64,000 nt of DNA from Pseudooceanicola lipolyticus (GTDB lineage Bacteria; Pseudomonadota; Alphaproteobacteria; Rhodobacterales; Rhodobacteraceae). The position numbers were made by a program, and so were the translations under genes. The stretch lies in the NCBI RefSeq assembly GCF_002786325.1, contig NZ_PGTB01000008.1:1-64000 (forward strand), read 5' to 3'. Below the pieces are notes generated by a model. It did not search any database. It worked only from the letters and a program-made list of their open reading frames with translations, and was not told the origin of the DNA. Of the stretch, positions 8,874-17,887 are shown one piece after another (within the stretch, counting starts at the first letter, position 1; the number at the start of each line of letters is the position of its first letter).

Positions 8874-10900
8874 ACCCTTTCTAAATTACGAGGCACCCTC
8901 CAGTCGCAAGGATCCTCTCTGACAAGCGCGCTAAAGAGCGCGGCCAACCGATCCTTGCCGATATTTTTGGCGTGGTGCATCAGGCCTCCCCGCCAGCGGG
9001 GAAATCCGTAGCCGTGAATCATTACTAGGTCGATGTCTTGCGGTTTTTCTGCGACGCCTTCGTCAAGGATATCGCAGGCTTCCGCCACCATTGCGAGCAA
9101 GAGCCTTTCTACGATTTCGTCAGCTGAGAACTCCCGGCGAGTGAAGTTCATTTCTTCTGAGACACGGAGTATTTCGCTAGCGACCAGCTCCGAAGGTGAG
9201 GGTTTGCCGTCCGGCCCATAGTCGTACCATCCGGCGCCCGATTTGCGTCCTAGGCGTTTGTGCTTTTCGACCAGCCGCTCGACCAAGGGCACGTGACCAC
9301 AGCAGTTCCCTTCTGCAGCGGCCTTGCGACGGATATTCGCGTAGGCGATGTCCAGCCCCGACATGTCCTGTGCAGCATATGGACCCATCGCCATACCGAA
9401 TCCGCGCATAGCCGCGTCGATCTCGTCGACAATAGCCCCCTTCACCAGAAGGCGATTAGCGGCGTGACGGTAGCTAGACAAAATTCGGTTTCCGATGAAG
9501 CCATCGCAAACACCAGACAGTACCGGGATTTTACCAAGCCTGCGCGCCAGCACAAATGCTGCACCTAATGTATCGTCTGACGTTCGGTCGCTCCTGACGA
9601 CTTCCAGAAGCTTCATAATATGCGCAGGACTGAAGAAATGAATCCCTACAAAGCGTGCTGGGTGCTTCAACCCATCAGAAAGCCGATTTACATCGAGATA
9701 GGATGTGTTTGTGGCAATAATCGTCTCGGGCGGCAGAGCACCTTCGAGTTCGGTCAAGATCGCGCTCTTGACCGCAAAATCCTCGAAGGCCGCCTCGATT
9801 GCTAGATCGGTTGGTGGCAGAGCGTCATAGCCTGAGACCGTAACCAGCCGGTCCTCAACCGCCTTTCCCGCATCGGGGGACAGAATGCCGCGACTGATAC
9901 CCTGATCAATCAGCTTTTGCAGGTTTTCTCTGGCCCACTCTGCGGACGAGGCACTGCGTTCGACGACAGTCACCGAGATCCCTGCGGTCGCTAGCGTGTA
10001 CGCAATAGCTGCTCCCATATTGCCACCACCGACCACGATGGCGGTTTCAGCATCTCGGGAAGGTCGGGGGTAGGTGCGCCCCTTGTTGGTTGCGGTACGC
10101 TCGGTGAAGAAAACGTGCCTAAGGGCCCGCGCCTGATCCGAGGCACGAAGGTCCAAAAACGCAGCGCGCTCGCTGGCCAGTGCGTCGTGCAGCGGCGTCA
10201 TCGCGCTGGCCGCGACCAGGTCCACCGCAACATGCGGGGCATTCTGGCCAGGCATACGCCGCGCTACATGCGCTCGGGCGACTTCCGCTGCGACGTGGTT
10301 TGGCTTTGGTGAAGGAAGATTGTCGGGTGCCTGTGCCGCCTCAAGTACATCGTCATCGAGAGCTATGGCCGCGCCAAGCGGGTCATCGGCTAGCAGCTGG
10401 ATCAGTCCCATTTTCAGTGCCTGCTCGGCGGAAACAGCCTTCCCGGTGACAATCATGTCAAGCGCAGCTTCAATACCGATAAGTCGCGGCAGTCTTTGGG
10501 TTCCCCCTGCGCCAGGCACGATCCCCAAGTTTACCTCTGGCAAGCCCAGTTTGGCAGAAGTTGAGGCGATGCGATAGCAGCAAGCCAGAGCAATCTCTAG
10601 TCCCCCACCAAGCGCAGCCCCGTTGATGGCTGCGATAGTCGGAATCGGAAGGTGCGCAAGTTGCAACAGCACGTCATTTAGTTGTGGATCAACAGGCAAC
10701 TGTCCGAATTCCTTCGCATCCGCGCCCGCGACGAACGTCGTTCCTGCACCGGTGATAATCAGCCTGGTAGCGCCAGTTTCGAGGACTTGGGAGATACAGT
10801 GTTGTATTCCAGCCCGAACCTCCGCGTTGATTAGGTTAAGCGGCGAATTGTCTATGGTCAGAATTGCTGCGCCATTTGAGAAGCTTAATTCAATAGGCAT
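8861..10900 (-). CDS. fused enoyl-CoA hydratase / 3-hydroxyacyl-CoA dehydrogenase
   Basis: Bifunctional beta-oxidation protein. Residues about 1-200 form a crotonase domain (AGADAKEF and the PEVNLGIVPGAGG active-site loop). From about 290 comes the NAD Rossmann motif VGGGNMGAAIAYTLA, then the 3-hydroxyacyl-CoA dehydrogenase domains (NTSYLDVNRLS, GFIGNRILSSYRHAANRL) and the tandem C-terminal domain. It would turn 2,3-dehydroadipyl-CoA into 3-oxoadipyl-CoA, like DcaE plus DcaH. ATG at 10900 has GAGG at good spacing; ATG 10906 and GTG 10912 (overlapping the ALDH stop) are alternatives. The last residues and stop codon fall in IS5-derived sequence, so the natural C-terminus has been replaced or clipped by a few residues. 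Confidence 0.87.
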   Translation of the reverse strand: MPIELSFSNGAAILTIDNSPLNLINAEVRAGIQHCISQVLETGATRLIITGAGTTFVAGADAKEFGQLPVDPQLNDVLLQLAHLPIPTIAAINGAALGGGLEIALACCYRIASTSAKLGLPEVNLGIVPGAGGTQRLPRLIGIEAALDMIVTGKAVSAEQALKMGLIQLLADDPLGAAIALDDDVLEAAQAPDNLPSPKPNHVAAEVARAHVARRMPGQNAPHVAVDLVAASAMTPLHDALASERAAFLDLRASDQARALRHVFFTERTATNKGRTYPRPSRDAETAIVVGGGNMGAAIAYTLATAGISVTVVERSASSAEWARENLQKLIDQGISRGILSPDAGKAVEDRLVTVSGYDALPPTDLAIEAAFEDFAVKSAILTELEGALPPETIIATNTSYLDVNRLSDGLKHPARFVGIHFFSPAHIMKLLEVVRSDRTSDDTLGAAFVLARRLGKIPVLSGVCDGFIGNRILSSYRHAANRLLVKGAIVDEIDAAMRGFGMAMGPYAAQDMSGLDIAYANIRRKAAAEGNCCGHVPLVERLVEKHKRLGRKSGAGWYDYGPDGKPSPSELVASEILRVSEEMNFTRREFSADEIVERLLLAMVAEACDILDEGVAEKPQDIDLVMIHGYGFPRWRGGLMHHAKNIGKDRLAALFSALVREDPCDWRVPRNLERVFAT

Positions 10901-10908
10901 GGGCATCC

Positions 10909-12363
10909 TCACAGCACTGGCGCTCGATTGCGCGAGATAAATTTGGTATTGAGATAGCCTTCGAAGGTTTCTGTCCCGCCTTCAGTCCCATAGCCGCTGT
11001 CTCTTACGCCGCCAAACGGAGTCTCGGGCAGAGCCAGGCCGAACTGGTTGATGCTTACCATACCTGCCTGCAAACCCGCAGCTGCTTTATCTGCACGCTC
11101 CAACGAATTGGTAAAGACATAGGACGCCAGCCCGAAGGGTAGCCCGTTGGCCCGCGACAGTCCGTCCTCTATTTCACGAAAAGACGAGACGACAGCAATC
11201 GGGCCGAAGGGTTCTTCGCGCATCAAGTCGATGTCGTCGTTGGGCGTATCGACGACTGTCGGGGCATAGAAGCTACCATGATTCCCAACCCTTTTGCCTC
11301 CCGTCAACACCCGTGCGCCGTTTTCGCGGGCATCCTCGACGAGCTTTTCCATCGCATTCACGCGTCCGCGATGACACAATGGTCCCATCTGCGTGCCTTC
11401 GGCTAAACCAGCGCCCACCTTTACGCTCTCAAATGCTGAAACTAGTTCGGACAGAAATCGATCGTAGATGCCTTGTTGTACGTAAAACCGGGTTGGGGCG
11501 ATGCACACCTGGCCTGCATTGCGCAGCTTGTTGACCGCCAAGGCGCGCGCCGCGGCCGTGGCATCGGTGTCGTCGAACACCAATACGGGCGCGTGACCGC
11601 CGAGTTCCATCGTCGCCCGCTTCATATGGCGGCCAGCCAATTCTGCCAGATGCTTGCCCACCTCGACCGAACCGGTGAAGGTGATCTTGCGCACCTCGGG
11701 GCGCGCAATAAGAGTTTCCGAAATGAAGGCCGCATTACCCCAGACAAGGTTCAGACAGCCTTCGGGCAAGCCTGCATCCAGCAGATAGCGCGCAATTGCC
11801 ATGCAGCCCGCCGGAGCCTCTGCCGGGCCTTTCAAGATCATCGTGCAACCTGACGCAAGCGCCGCCGCGACCTTGCGTACCGCTTGGCTCAGCGGAAAAT
11901 TCCAAGGCGTGATTGCAAGGCAGACGCCTATCGGTTCGCGCACGACAAGCTGCTGTACCCCTGGGCTGCGCGATGGAATGATGCGCCCATAAATGCGCCG
12001 ACATTCCTCGGCGTGCCAGTCGACGTGGTCAGCTGAGGCGCGGACCTCAGCCAAGGCCTCAGCCTGAGGCTTGCCTTCATCGAGAGTGATCCAGCCAGCG
12101 ATCAGTCTGTCATTTTGGCGCAGCAGGTCGGCAAACCGTCGCAAAATTGCACTTCGTTCCATGGGAGAGCTGTTTTTCCATTGGCGAAAAGCTGATTCGG
12201 CGGAGTGAACCGCATGGTCCAGATCTGCGGCGCTAGCCTGCGGAATCTGTCCGATAGTTTGCCCGTTTGCAGGGTTTATGACTGCGCGATCCTCCGGCGT
12301 GGGAGAAGCGATCCAGTCCTGTCCGATGAGGTGCTGGATGGTCGGATAATTCATTTCTTTCAT
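10909..12363 (-). CDS. NAD(P)-dependent aldehyde dehydrogenase, 6-oxohexanoate dehydrogenase candidate
   Basis: Aldehyde dehydrogenase of the succinate-semialdehyde dehydrogenase group, 484 aa. The catalytic Glu lies in TMELGGHAPV and the nucleophile Cys in NAGQVCIAPTRFYVQ; the cofactor segment ITPWNFPLSQAVRK is intact. In this cluster it would oxidise 6-oxohexanoate to adipate (ChnE role). Start at 12363 is preceded by GAGG at 10 nt; the frame is open 27 codons upstream, through the divergent promoter region, so the longer form is unlikely. It overlaps the downstream hydratase/dehydrogenase gene region and is divergent from the IclR gene. Confidence 0.85.
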   Translation of the reverse strand: MKEMNYPTIQHLIGQDWIASPTPEDRAVINPANGQTIGQIPQASAADLDHAVHSAESAFRQWKNSSPMERSAILRRFADLLRQNDRLIAGWITLDEGKPQAEALAEVRASADHVDWHAEECRRIYGRIIPSRSPGVQQLVVREPIGVCLAITPWNFPLSQAVRKVAAALASGCTMILKGPAEAPAGCMAIARYLLDAGLPEGCLNLVWGNAAFISETLIARPEVRKITFTGSVEVGKHLAELAGRHMKRATMELGGHAPVLVFDDTDATAAARALAVNKLRNAGQVCIAPTRFYVQQGIYDRFLSELVSAFESVKVGAGLAEGTQMGPLCHRGRVNAMEKLVEDARENGARVLTGGKRVGNHGSFYAPTVVDTPNDDIDLMREEPFGPIAVVSSFREIEDGLSRANGLPFGLASYVFTNSLERADKAAAGLQAGMVSINQFGLALPETPFGGVRDSGYGTEGGTETFEGYLNTKFISRNRAPVL

Positions 12364-12445
12364 GGCGTTATGACCTCGCTTAGTTGTGTCATCCGCAGGA
12401 TCCGGCACGAAGGGGACCAGATGGACGACCTTAGTTTTCCGCATA

Positions 12446-12462
12446 GCGGTAAAGTTTACCGC
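12446..12462. promoter_or_regulatory. perfect palindrome in the ALDH/IclR divergent promoter region
   Basis: Arms GCGGTAAA (12446-12453) and TTTACCGC (12455-12462) are perfectly inverted around a single G. The site ends 4 bp before the -35 hexamer of the IclR gene and lies between the two divergent genes. This is the expected place for an IclR-type operator controlling both directions. Binding by the adjacent regulator is inference. Confidence 0.55.
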
Positions 12463-12466
12463 AGTA

Positions 12467-12495
12467 TTGACGCGGACGTTATCGATCGTTTAGAT
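12467..12495 (+). promoter_or_regulatory. candidate sigma-70-type promoter of the IclR gene
   Basis: -35 TTGACG (12467-12472), 17-bp spacer and -10 TTAGAT (12490-12495). The ribosome site GAGGAGG and the GTG start follow at 12521-12535. Confidence 0.5.
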
Positions 12496-12534
12496 GTGTT
12501 TCAAGACGCATAATTCTTCCCGAGGAGGGATGTC

Positions 12535-13329
12535 GTGAGACCAAGGAAAGACCGCACCAAGGACGCCGAGAGACAGGACCGCGATTTTGTCACGGCGTTG
12601 GCGCGCGGCTTGGAGCTGTTGCGGGCCTTTCGGCGGGAAGGGGAAGCTCTGGGGAACGGTGAGTTGGCCGAGCGCACTGGCCTGAGCAGATCGACGGTCT
12701 CAAGGCTGGCCTATACACTGAACAAGCTGGAATACCTCAGCTACGATCCGGATACAGCACGCTATCGACTGGCCCCTCCAGTGCTTTCGCTGGGTTTCTC
12801 CTGCCTTGCAGGGATTCCGCTGCGGCAACTCGCAAAGCCCTTTATGCAGGAATTAGCAGATTACACAGGTATGCCGGTGGCCATGGCCAGTCGTGACCGA
12901 CTATCGATGGTCTATCTAGAGCGGTGCAAGGGCACCAACGCCGTCACGCTGGCGATTGAGGTTGGTGCCCATATTAAACTGGCCACTACCGCGGTTGGTC
13001 GCGCCTGCATAGCGGCACACGGCCCGGATGAGCAGGCCAGAATTCTGGCCCTTGTGGAGGAACATGAGGGTGACAACTGGCCGAATGTGCAGCCCGGAAT
13101 CGAAGCAGCTATCGAAGACTACCAACAGTACGGTTATTGCACGTCCTTCACGGAGTGGAAGCGTGATGTGAACGCAGTAGCAGTGCCCTTCGTGCCGACG
13201 GACGGCTCACCCATCATTGCCTTCAACTGCGGCGGTCCTTCGCAAACCCTTACGCGCGATTGGATCGAAAGCGACGTCGCGCACCGCCTTGTCGATCTTG
13301 TCCGCCGCGTTGCGGCGGTCGCACCCTGA
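12535..13329 (+). CDS. IclR-family transcriptional regulator
   Basis: 264-aa regulator with an N-terminal winged helix-turn-helix (residues about 18-70, LGNGELAERTGLSRSTVSRLAYTLNKLEYL) and a C-terminal IclR effector domain. It resembles the PcaR/PobR branch that controls aromatic and beta-ketoadipate catabolism. GTG start at 12535 is supported by GAGGAGG 8 bp upstream. It is divergent from the aldehyde dehydrogenase gene and 15 bp ahead of the acyl-CoA dehydrogenase gene, so it probably controls the adipate half of the island. The inducer is unknown; a dicarboxylate or its CoA ester would fit. Confidence 0.85.
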   Translation: MRPRKDRTKDAERQDRDFVTALARGLELLRAFRREGEALGNGELAERTGLSRSTVSRLAYTLNKLEYLSYDPDTARYRLAPPVLSLGFSCLAGIPLRQLAKPFMQELADYTGMPVAMASRDRLSMVYLERCKGTNAVTLAIEVGAHIKLATTAVGRACIAAHGPDEQARILALVEEHEGDNWPNVQPGIEAAIEDYQQYGYCTSFTEWKRDVNAVAVPFVPTDGSPIIAFNCGGPSQTLTRDWIESDVAHRLVDLVRRVAAVAP

Positions 13330-13344
13330 ACAATAGAGAGCATA

Positions 13345-14505
13345 ATGGCCCTTGATACAGATACCCTTTCCCAGTTTCTCGACGCGCTCGACCGCTTCGT
13401 GAAAGAGCGACTAATCCCTTACGAGGATCGCGTCGCCGATGAAGATGTGATTCCGCCTATGCTGGTCGATGAAATCCGCACGATGGGCCTTTTCGGCATG
13501 TCGATCCCGGAGGATTTCGGCGGGCTTGGCTTGTCGATGATAGAGGAAGTGCAAGCCGCTTTCGTTCTTGGCCAGGCTTCGCCTGCGTTCCGGTCGCTAG
13601 TTGGCACAAACAACGGGATCGGCTCGCAGGGAATCATCATCGATGGAACCGACGAGCAGAAGGCGAAGTATCTACCAGCTCTCGCCTCCGGAGATATGAT
13701 CGCATCCTTCGCCCTAACCGAGCCAGATGCTGGTTCGGATGCTGGCGGTCTGCGCACCACTGCGCGGCGTGATGGAAACGATTTCCTACTGAACGGCACG
13801 AAGCGCTACATTACCAATGCGCCGCGTGCCGATCTATTCACGGTTTTTGCCCGGACCAGTCCAGAGGTGAAAGGTTCTGCCGGCGTAAGCGCTTTTCTCG
13901 TCGAGGCAGGGACGCCGGGCATAACGCTTGGCCAGCCTGACAGGAAGATGGGGCAGAAGGGTTCGCACACATGCGACGTCATCCTTGACAATGTCCGCGT
14001 GCCTGCCTCGAACATCATCGGCGGGCCGGACCGTCTGAACAAGGGCTTCAAAACGGCAATGAAAGTCCTTGATCGGGGCCGACTGCATATTTCTGCCGTC
14101 TGTGTGGGCGCCGCCGAACGGCTGATCCGTGACAGCCTATCCTATGCGATGGAACGCAAACAATTCGGTGAACCCATCGCTGAAAAGCAACTGATCCAAG
14201 CCATGCTGGCTGACAGTCGCGCCGAGGCCTTCGCAGCGCGTTGCATGATCGAAGAAACAGCACGCCGCAAGGACGCTGGTCAGAACGTGTCGACTGATGC
14301 TGCCTGCTGCAAGATGTTTGCCAGTGAGATGGTAGGTCGAGTGGCCGATCGCGCAGTGCAAATCCACGGCGGTGCAGGATACATGGCCGAATATGCGGTC
14401 GAGCGCTTCTATCGCGATGTGCGTCTCTTCCGCATCTACGAGGGGACAACCCAGATTCAGCAAATACTGATCGCGCGGAATATGATCCGCACTGCAGCAG
14501 CTTAA
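13345..14505 (+). CDS. acyl-CoA dehydrogenase, adipyl-CoA dehydrogenase candidate
   Basis: FAD-dependent acyl-CoA dehydrogenase of 386 aa. It shows the substrate/FAD segment FALTEPDAGSDAGGLRTTA, the FAD contact region (GGAGYMAEYAVERFYRDVR) and the catalytic base in RIYEGTTQIQQ. In this setting it would form 2,3-dehydroadipyl-CoA, passing electrons to the EtfAB encoded at 1.2-2.9 kb. It lies between the IclR gene and the Fe-ADH gene, with short spacers that suggest one transcript. A role as glutaryl-CoA or another short-chain dehydrogenase cannot be excluded. Confidence 0.87.
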   Translation: MALDTDTLSQFLDALDRFVKERLIPYEDRVADEDVIPPMLVDEIRTMGLFGMSIPEDFGGLGLSMIEEVQAAFVLGQASPAFRSLVGTNNGIGSQGIIIDGTDEQKAKYLPALASGDMIASFALTEPDAGSDAGGLRTTARRDGNDFLLNGTKRYITNAPRADLFTVFARTSPEVKGSAGVSAFLVEAGTPGITLGQPDRKMGQKGSHTCDVILDNVRVPASNIIGGPDRLNKGFKTAMKVLDRGRLHISAVCVGAAERLIRDSLSYAMERKQFGEPIAEKQLIQAMLADSRAEAFAARCMIEETARRKDAGQNVSTDAACCKMFASEMVGRVADRAVQIHGGAGYMAEYAVERFYRDVRLFRIYEGTTQIQQILIARNMIRTAAA

Positions 14506-14523
14506 CAGGAGCGAAGACAAACT

Positions 14524-15678
14524 ATGGACTTCAATTTCCTTTCCACCCCGAGGATCGTCTGCGAGAGCGGTGGGCTTGGCCGGATCGGCAGCCTGATGCA
14601 AGATTTGTCTTGCACCCGTGCGCTGGTCGTGACGGACCCGGGCATATTGGCCTGTGGTTTTGCGGACGAGGCAGCCGCCGCACTTAGGGCTGCTGGCATC
14701 GAGGTTGAGATTTTTCATAAAGTCGAAGCGGACCCCCCGATCGCTGTCGTCGAGGCCGCGGTAGAGGTCGCGCGGGCCTTTGGTGCTGACGGAATCATCG
14801 GACTTGGCGGCGGCAGTTCACTGGACACGGCCAAGGTCATCGCAGCGGCGGTAGCCAACGATCAACCGATTACGGACATGATCGGGATCAATCAGGTCAC
14901 CGATAAACGCTTGCCACTGATCCAGGTGCCAACCACGGCAGGGACCGGATCAGAGGTAACATGGGTGTCCGTGCTGACTTCGGAAAGCCACGAAAAAAAA
15001 GCGGTATATGCACCGCAGCTTCTGCCTGACGTTGCCTTGCTAGATGCAAAGCTAACATTGGGAATGCCTCGTCACATCACAGCGGCCACGGCGTTAGACG
15101 CAATGGTTCACGCCATTGAGGCAGTAACCAGTCGCACCAGAAAGAATCCCATTTCCGATGGAATGGCGGACAAAGCGCTGGTGCTTCTCGGTCAGAACTT
15201 ACCAATCGTCATGGAAACGCCTTCGGACCTGTCAGCGCGAGAGGCCATGCTGTTGGGGGCGACACTGGCTGGGATGGCCTTCATTAATGCCAGCGTGGGG
15301 GCGATTCATGCCTTGTCATACCCACTGGGAACAGGTTTCAAAGTTCCTCACGGGCACGCAAACGCTCTGGTCGCAGGACCAGTGATGAGGTTCAACATGC
15401 CCGTTGCAGAAGCTGAATATGCTCGTCTATCGCGGTTACTACTGCCCTCGCGGCCTTTCAACTCTGATGCGGCTGCGGCCTATGGCCTGATCGACGAGAT
15501 GGAACGGATGCTAGTCGAAAGCGGACTTGAGTCTCGACTTTCTGGTGTCGGAGTGACCGAGGCAGCCATTCCCGGAATGGCTAATGAGGTCGTGACCGGT
15601 ATCACGCGATTGCTGGAGACCAACCCGCGCGACATGACAGCCGAAGATGTGTCGCGCCTCTATCAGGAGGCGCTTTGA
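14524..15678 (+). CDS. iron-containing alcohol dehydrogenase, 6-hydroxyhexanoate dehydrogenase candidate
   Basis: Group III (Fe-type) alcohol dehydrogenase, 384 aa. The nucleotide motif GLGGGSSLDTAK is followed by the metal ligands: Asp and His in ATALDAMVHAIEA, and two histidines in GAIHALSYPLG and VPHGHANAL. In the cluster it is the only good candidate for oxidising 6-hydroxyhexanoate to 6-oxohexanoate (the ChnD step, done by a different enzyme family in Acinetobacter). Its stop overlaps the start of the CoA-transferase gene, so the two are translationally coupled. Substrate is inferred. Confidence 0.85.
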   Translation: MDFNFLSTPRIVCESGGLGRIGSLMQDLSCTRALVVTDPGILACGFADEAAAALRAAGIEVEIFHKVEADPPIAVVEAAVEVARAFGADGIIGLGGGSSLDTAKVIAAAVANDQPITDMIGINQVTDKRLPLIQVPTTAGTGSEVTWVSVLTSESHEKKAVYAPQLLPDVALLDAKLTLGMPRHITAATALDAMVHAIEAVTSRTRKNPISDGMADKALVLLGQNLPIVMETPSDLSAREAMLLGATLAGMAFINASVGAIHALSYPLGTGFKVPHGHANALVAGPVMRFNMPVAEAEYARLSRLLLPSRPFNSDAAAAYGLIDEMERMLVESGLESRLSGVGVTEAAIPGMANEVVTGITRLLETNPRDMTAEDVSRLYQEAL

Positions 15679-16880
15679 TGGCTGGCTCATTGGACGGGAT
15701 CAAGGTGGTCGACCTCAGCCGCGTGCTGGGCGGGCCTTACTGCACCCAAATGCTTGCGGATCATGGCGCTGAGGTCATCAAGGTGGAGCCGCCTCTGGGC
15801 GACGAGACCCGCAGTTGGGGCCCGCCTTTCAATGATGAACTCAGCGCCTATTTCTCTGGCGCCAACCGCAACAAGCGGTCCATCGCTATCGATCTGCAGC
15901 AACCGGAAGGGCGCGACCTGATTTTGCGGTTTCTTCAGGATGCGGATGTTTTAGTTCACAATTTTAAGTCTGGTACTCTTGAAAAATGGGGGCTTGGTTA
16001 TGATGATGTTCTCAGGGCACGTTTTCCTAGACTGGTACTCTGCCACGTGACTGGATTTGGTTCCGATGGCCCACTTGGCGGTTTTCCCGGCTATGACGCC
16101 GTGGTACAAGCTATGACGGGCCTCATGAGCATCAACGGCAATCCCTCCGAAGGCCCGACACGCATGGGTACGCCCATCGTGGACATCGGCACCGGTCTGA
16201 TCGCCTGTAACGCTATTCTCGCCGCACTTTTGGAACGGGGCCGGTCCGGATTGGGCCAAGCCATCGAAGTGCCGCTATATGATTGCGCGATCAGCATGAT
16301 GCATCCCCAAGCGGCTAATTCCCTCATGTCCGGACAGATACCAATGGCGACCGGCAATGGGCATCCAAATATCGTACCATACGACATGTTCGAAACAAGT
16401 AATGGCAAACTCTATCTGGCTATCGGTAACAATGGTCAGTTCGCAAAACTCTGTGACGTGCTTGGCCTACCTGAGGTGCCCTGCGATCCACGATTTGCCG
16501 ACAATGCCGCGCGTCTTGCGCATCGGTCAGAGATGACAGAGGTCTTGTCAGAGTGCCTGGTGCAACATGACGCCTTCAAACTTGAGCCGGTGCTTTTGAA
16601 AGCTGGGATTCCCGCCGGAGTCGTTCGGAATGTGAATGAAGCGTTGGAGCATCCACACACCCGACATCGCGGCATGGTGGTATCAGTTGGCACCTACCGC
16701 GGCACCGGCGTGCCAGCACGCTTGTCGCGTACCCCCGGAGCGGTTCGCGCGGCACCGCCTCGCTTCGGGCAGCATAGTAGGGAGTTGCTTAGCGAGGCTG
16801 GACTGACAGAAGCTGAAATCGATAGATTGACTCAAGCGAATATCGTTCGAGAAGAACCGCGGATGCGCGAGACGACCTAA
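15678..16880 (+). CDS. CaiB/BaiF class III CoA-transferase
   Basis: Family III CoA-transferase of 400 aa, full length. The N-terminus LDGIKVVDLSRVLGGPYCTQMLADHGAEV and the catalytic-Asp region (GYDAVVQAMTGLMS, then MGTPIVDIGTG) are characteristic. It would move CoA from succinyl-CoA or acetyl-CoA to adipate. ATG at 15678 overlaps the TGA of the alcohol dehydrogenase gene (TGATG) and has AGGAGG 7 bp upstream; the open frame also allows a TTG one codon earlier. No separate adipyl-CoA ligase is present in the window, which supports this role. Confidence 0.85.
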   Translation: MAGSLDGIKVVDLSRVLGGPYCTQMLADHGAEVIKVEPPLGDETRSWGPPFNDELSAYFSGANRNKRSIAIDLQQPEGRDLILRFLQDADVLVHNFKSGTLEKWGLGYDDVLRARFPRLVLCHVTGFGSDGPLGGFPGYDAVVQAMTGLMSINGNPSEGPTRMGTPIVDIGTGLIACNAILAALLERGRSGLGQAIEVPLYDCAISMMHPQAANSLMSGQIPMATGNGHPNIVPYDMFETSNGKLYLAIGNNGQFAKLCDVLGLPEVPCDPRFADNAARLAHRSEMTEVLSECLVQHDAFKLEPVLLKAGIPAGVVRNVNEALEHPHTRHRGMVVSVGTYRGTGVPARLSRTPGAVRAAPPRFGQHSRELLSEAGLTEAEIDRLTQANIVREEPRMRETT

Positions 16881-16932
16881 GCCGAAATTTCAGCTCAAGC
16901 GGACGATCGTGAAAAAGTTCAGGGAGGCCAAG

Positions 16933-17814
16933 ATGGAAAGACTGCTCATATCACCGGACCGGATACCCGAATGGATTCCCGGCACGACTACGTTGGACAG
17001 TTCCGGGTGCAACTGGAACGGCATTACCCTGAAGGGCTATCGTTATGAGCGACAAGACGCGGCAATTCCCCCCATGCGCGACTATATGATTGTTGCATAT
17101 GATGGCGCGCCAACCACTATGCGCCGCACGAGTGGCGGCCCATGGCAAAGCGCGCGCGTAGAGAAAGGTAGGATTTCCTTGCTCACGCGTGCAGAGGAAT
17201 CCACTTGGAGTTGGTCCGAGCCTATCACGGTTAGACACGTCTATCTCAGTCACAGTGAACTCGAAAACGCGGCCCTTTCGGTCTTTGATCGTGACCCGAA
17301 GTCCATTGAGATCAATGATTGGCTATCTGCGAAGGACCCCTGTATCCTGAACTGCATCCAATTGCTAGAGAATGAGCTAAAGAACGGTGGAATCGGCCAG
17401 AGATTGATCATCGACGCCCTGCGCAGCCAGATCGCCGTTCACCTTCTGCGTCAGTACGCCAAGGTCTCTTTGACCAGCGACGCAAACTCGAACTTCAGCC
17501 CTGCTCAAAGGCAGAGAATCATCGATCTCGTTGAAAGCTGCTTAGGTGAAAACCTCAGTCTGGAAGACATGGCCGCATCTATCGGTTTCAGCCAGTTTCA
17601 CTTTTCGCGTCAGTTCAAGGCGGAGTTTGGGTTGGCACCGTATGCATATGTTTTGCGCAAGCGAATATCGAAGGCCCAGGAGATGCTGAGAAAGGGTAAT
17701 GCCCCCCTGAAAGTGGTCGCGCTTGACTGCGGTTTTGCAGATCAGAGTCATTTTAGTCGAACTTTTCGAAAAATGACAGGCGCGACCCCCGCCGAGTTCC
17801 GGCGCATGGCATAA
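16933..17814 (+). CDS. AraC/XylS-family transcriptional regulator
   Basis: 293-aa regulator. The C-terminal 100 residues carry two helix-turn-helix motifs of the AraC type (LSLEDMAASIGFSQFHFSRQF and APLKVVALDCGFADQSHFSRT, ending GATPAEFRR). The N-terminal domain is not recognisable in detail. ATG at 16933 follows AGGGAGG; a GTG at 16909 in frame lacks such a site. The cyclohexanol cluster of Acinetobacter is controlled by ChnR, also an AraC/XylS protein, so this is the likely activator for the BVMO-containing operon. That link is by analogy. Confidence 0.83.
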   Translation: MERLLISPDRIPEWIPGTTTLDSSGCNWNGITLKGYRYERQDAAIPPMRDYMIVAYDGAPTTMRRTSGGPWQSARVEKGRISLLTRAEESTWSWSEPITVRHVYLSHSELENAALSVFDRDPKSIEINDWLSAKDPCILNCIQLLENELKNGGIGQRLIIDALRSQIAVHLLRQYAKVSLTSDANSNFSPAQRQRIIDLVESCLGENLSLEDMAASIGFSQFHFSRQFKAEFGLAPYAYVLRKRISKAQEMLRKGNAPLKVVALDCGFADQSHFSRTFRKMTGATPAEFRRMA

Positions 17815-17887
17815 TGACCGGAAAACTATTCCTTCCTATCGCTGTCACGCACCAGAGACAAAGAAATGTTGAGCCCGTAACGCTGCA

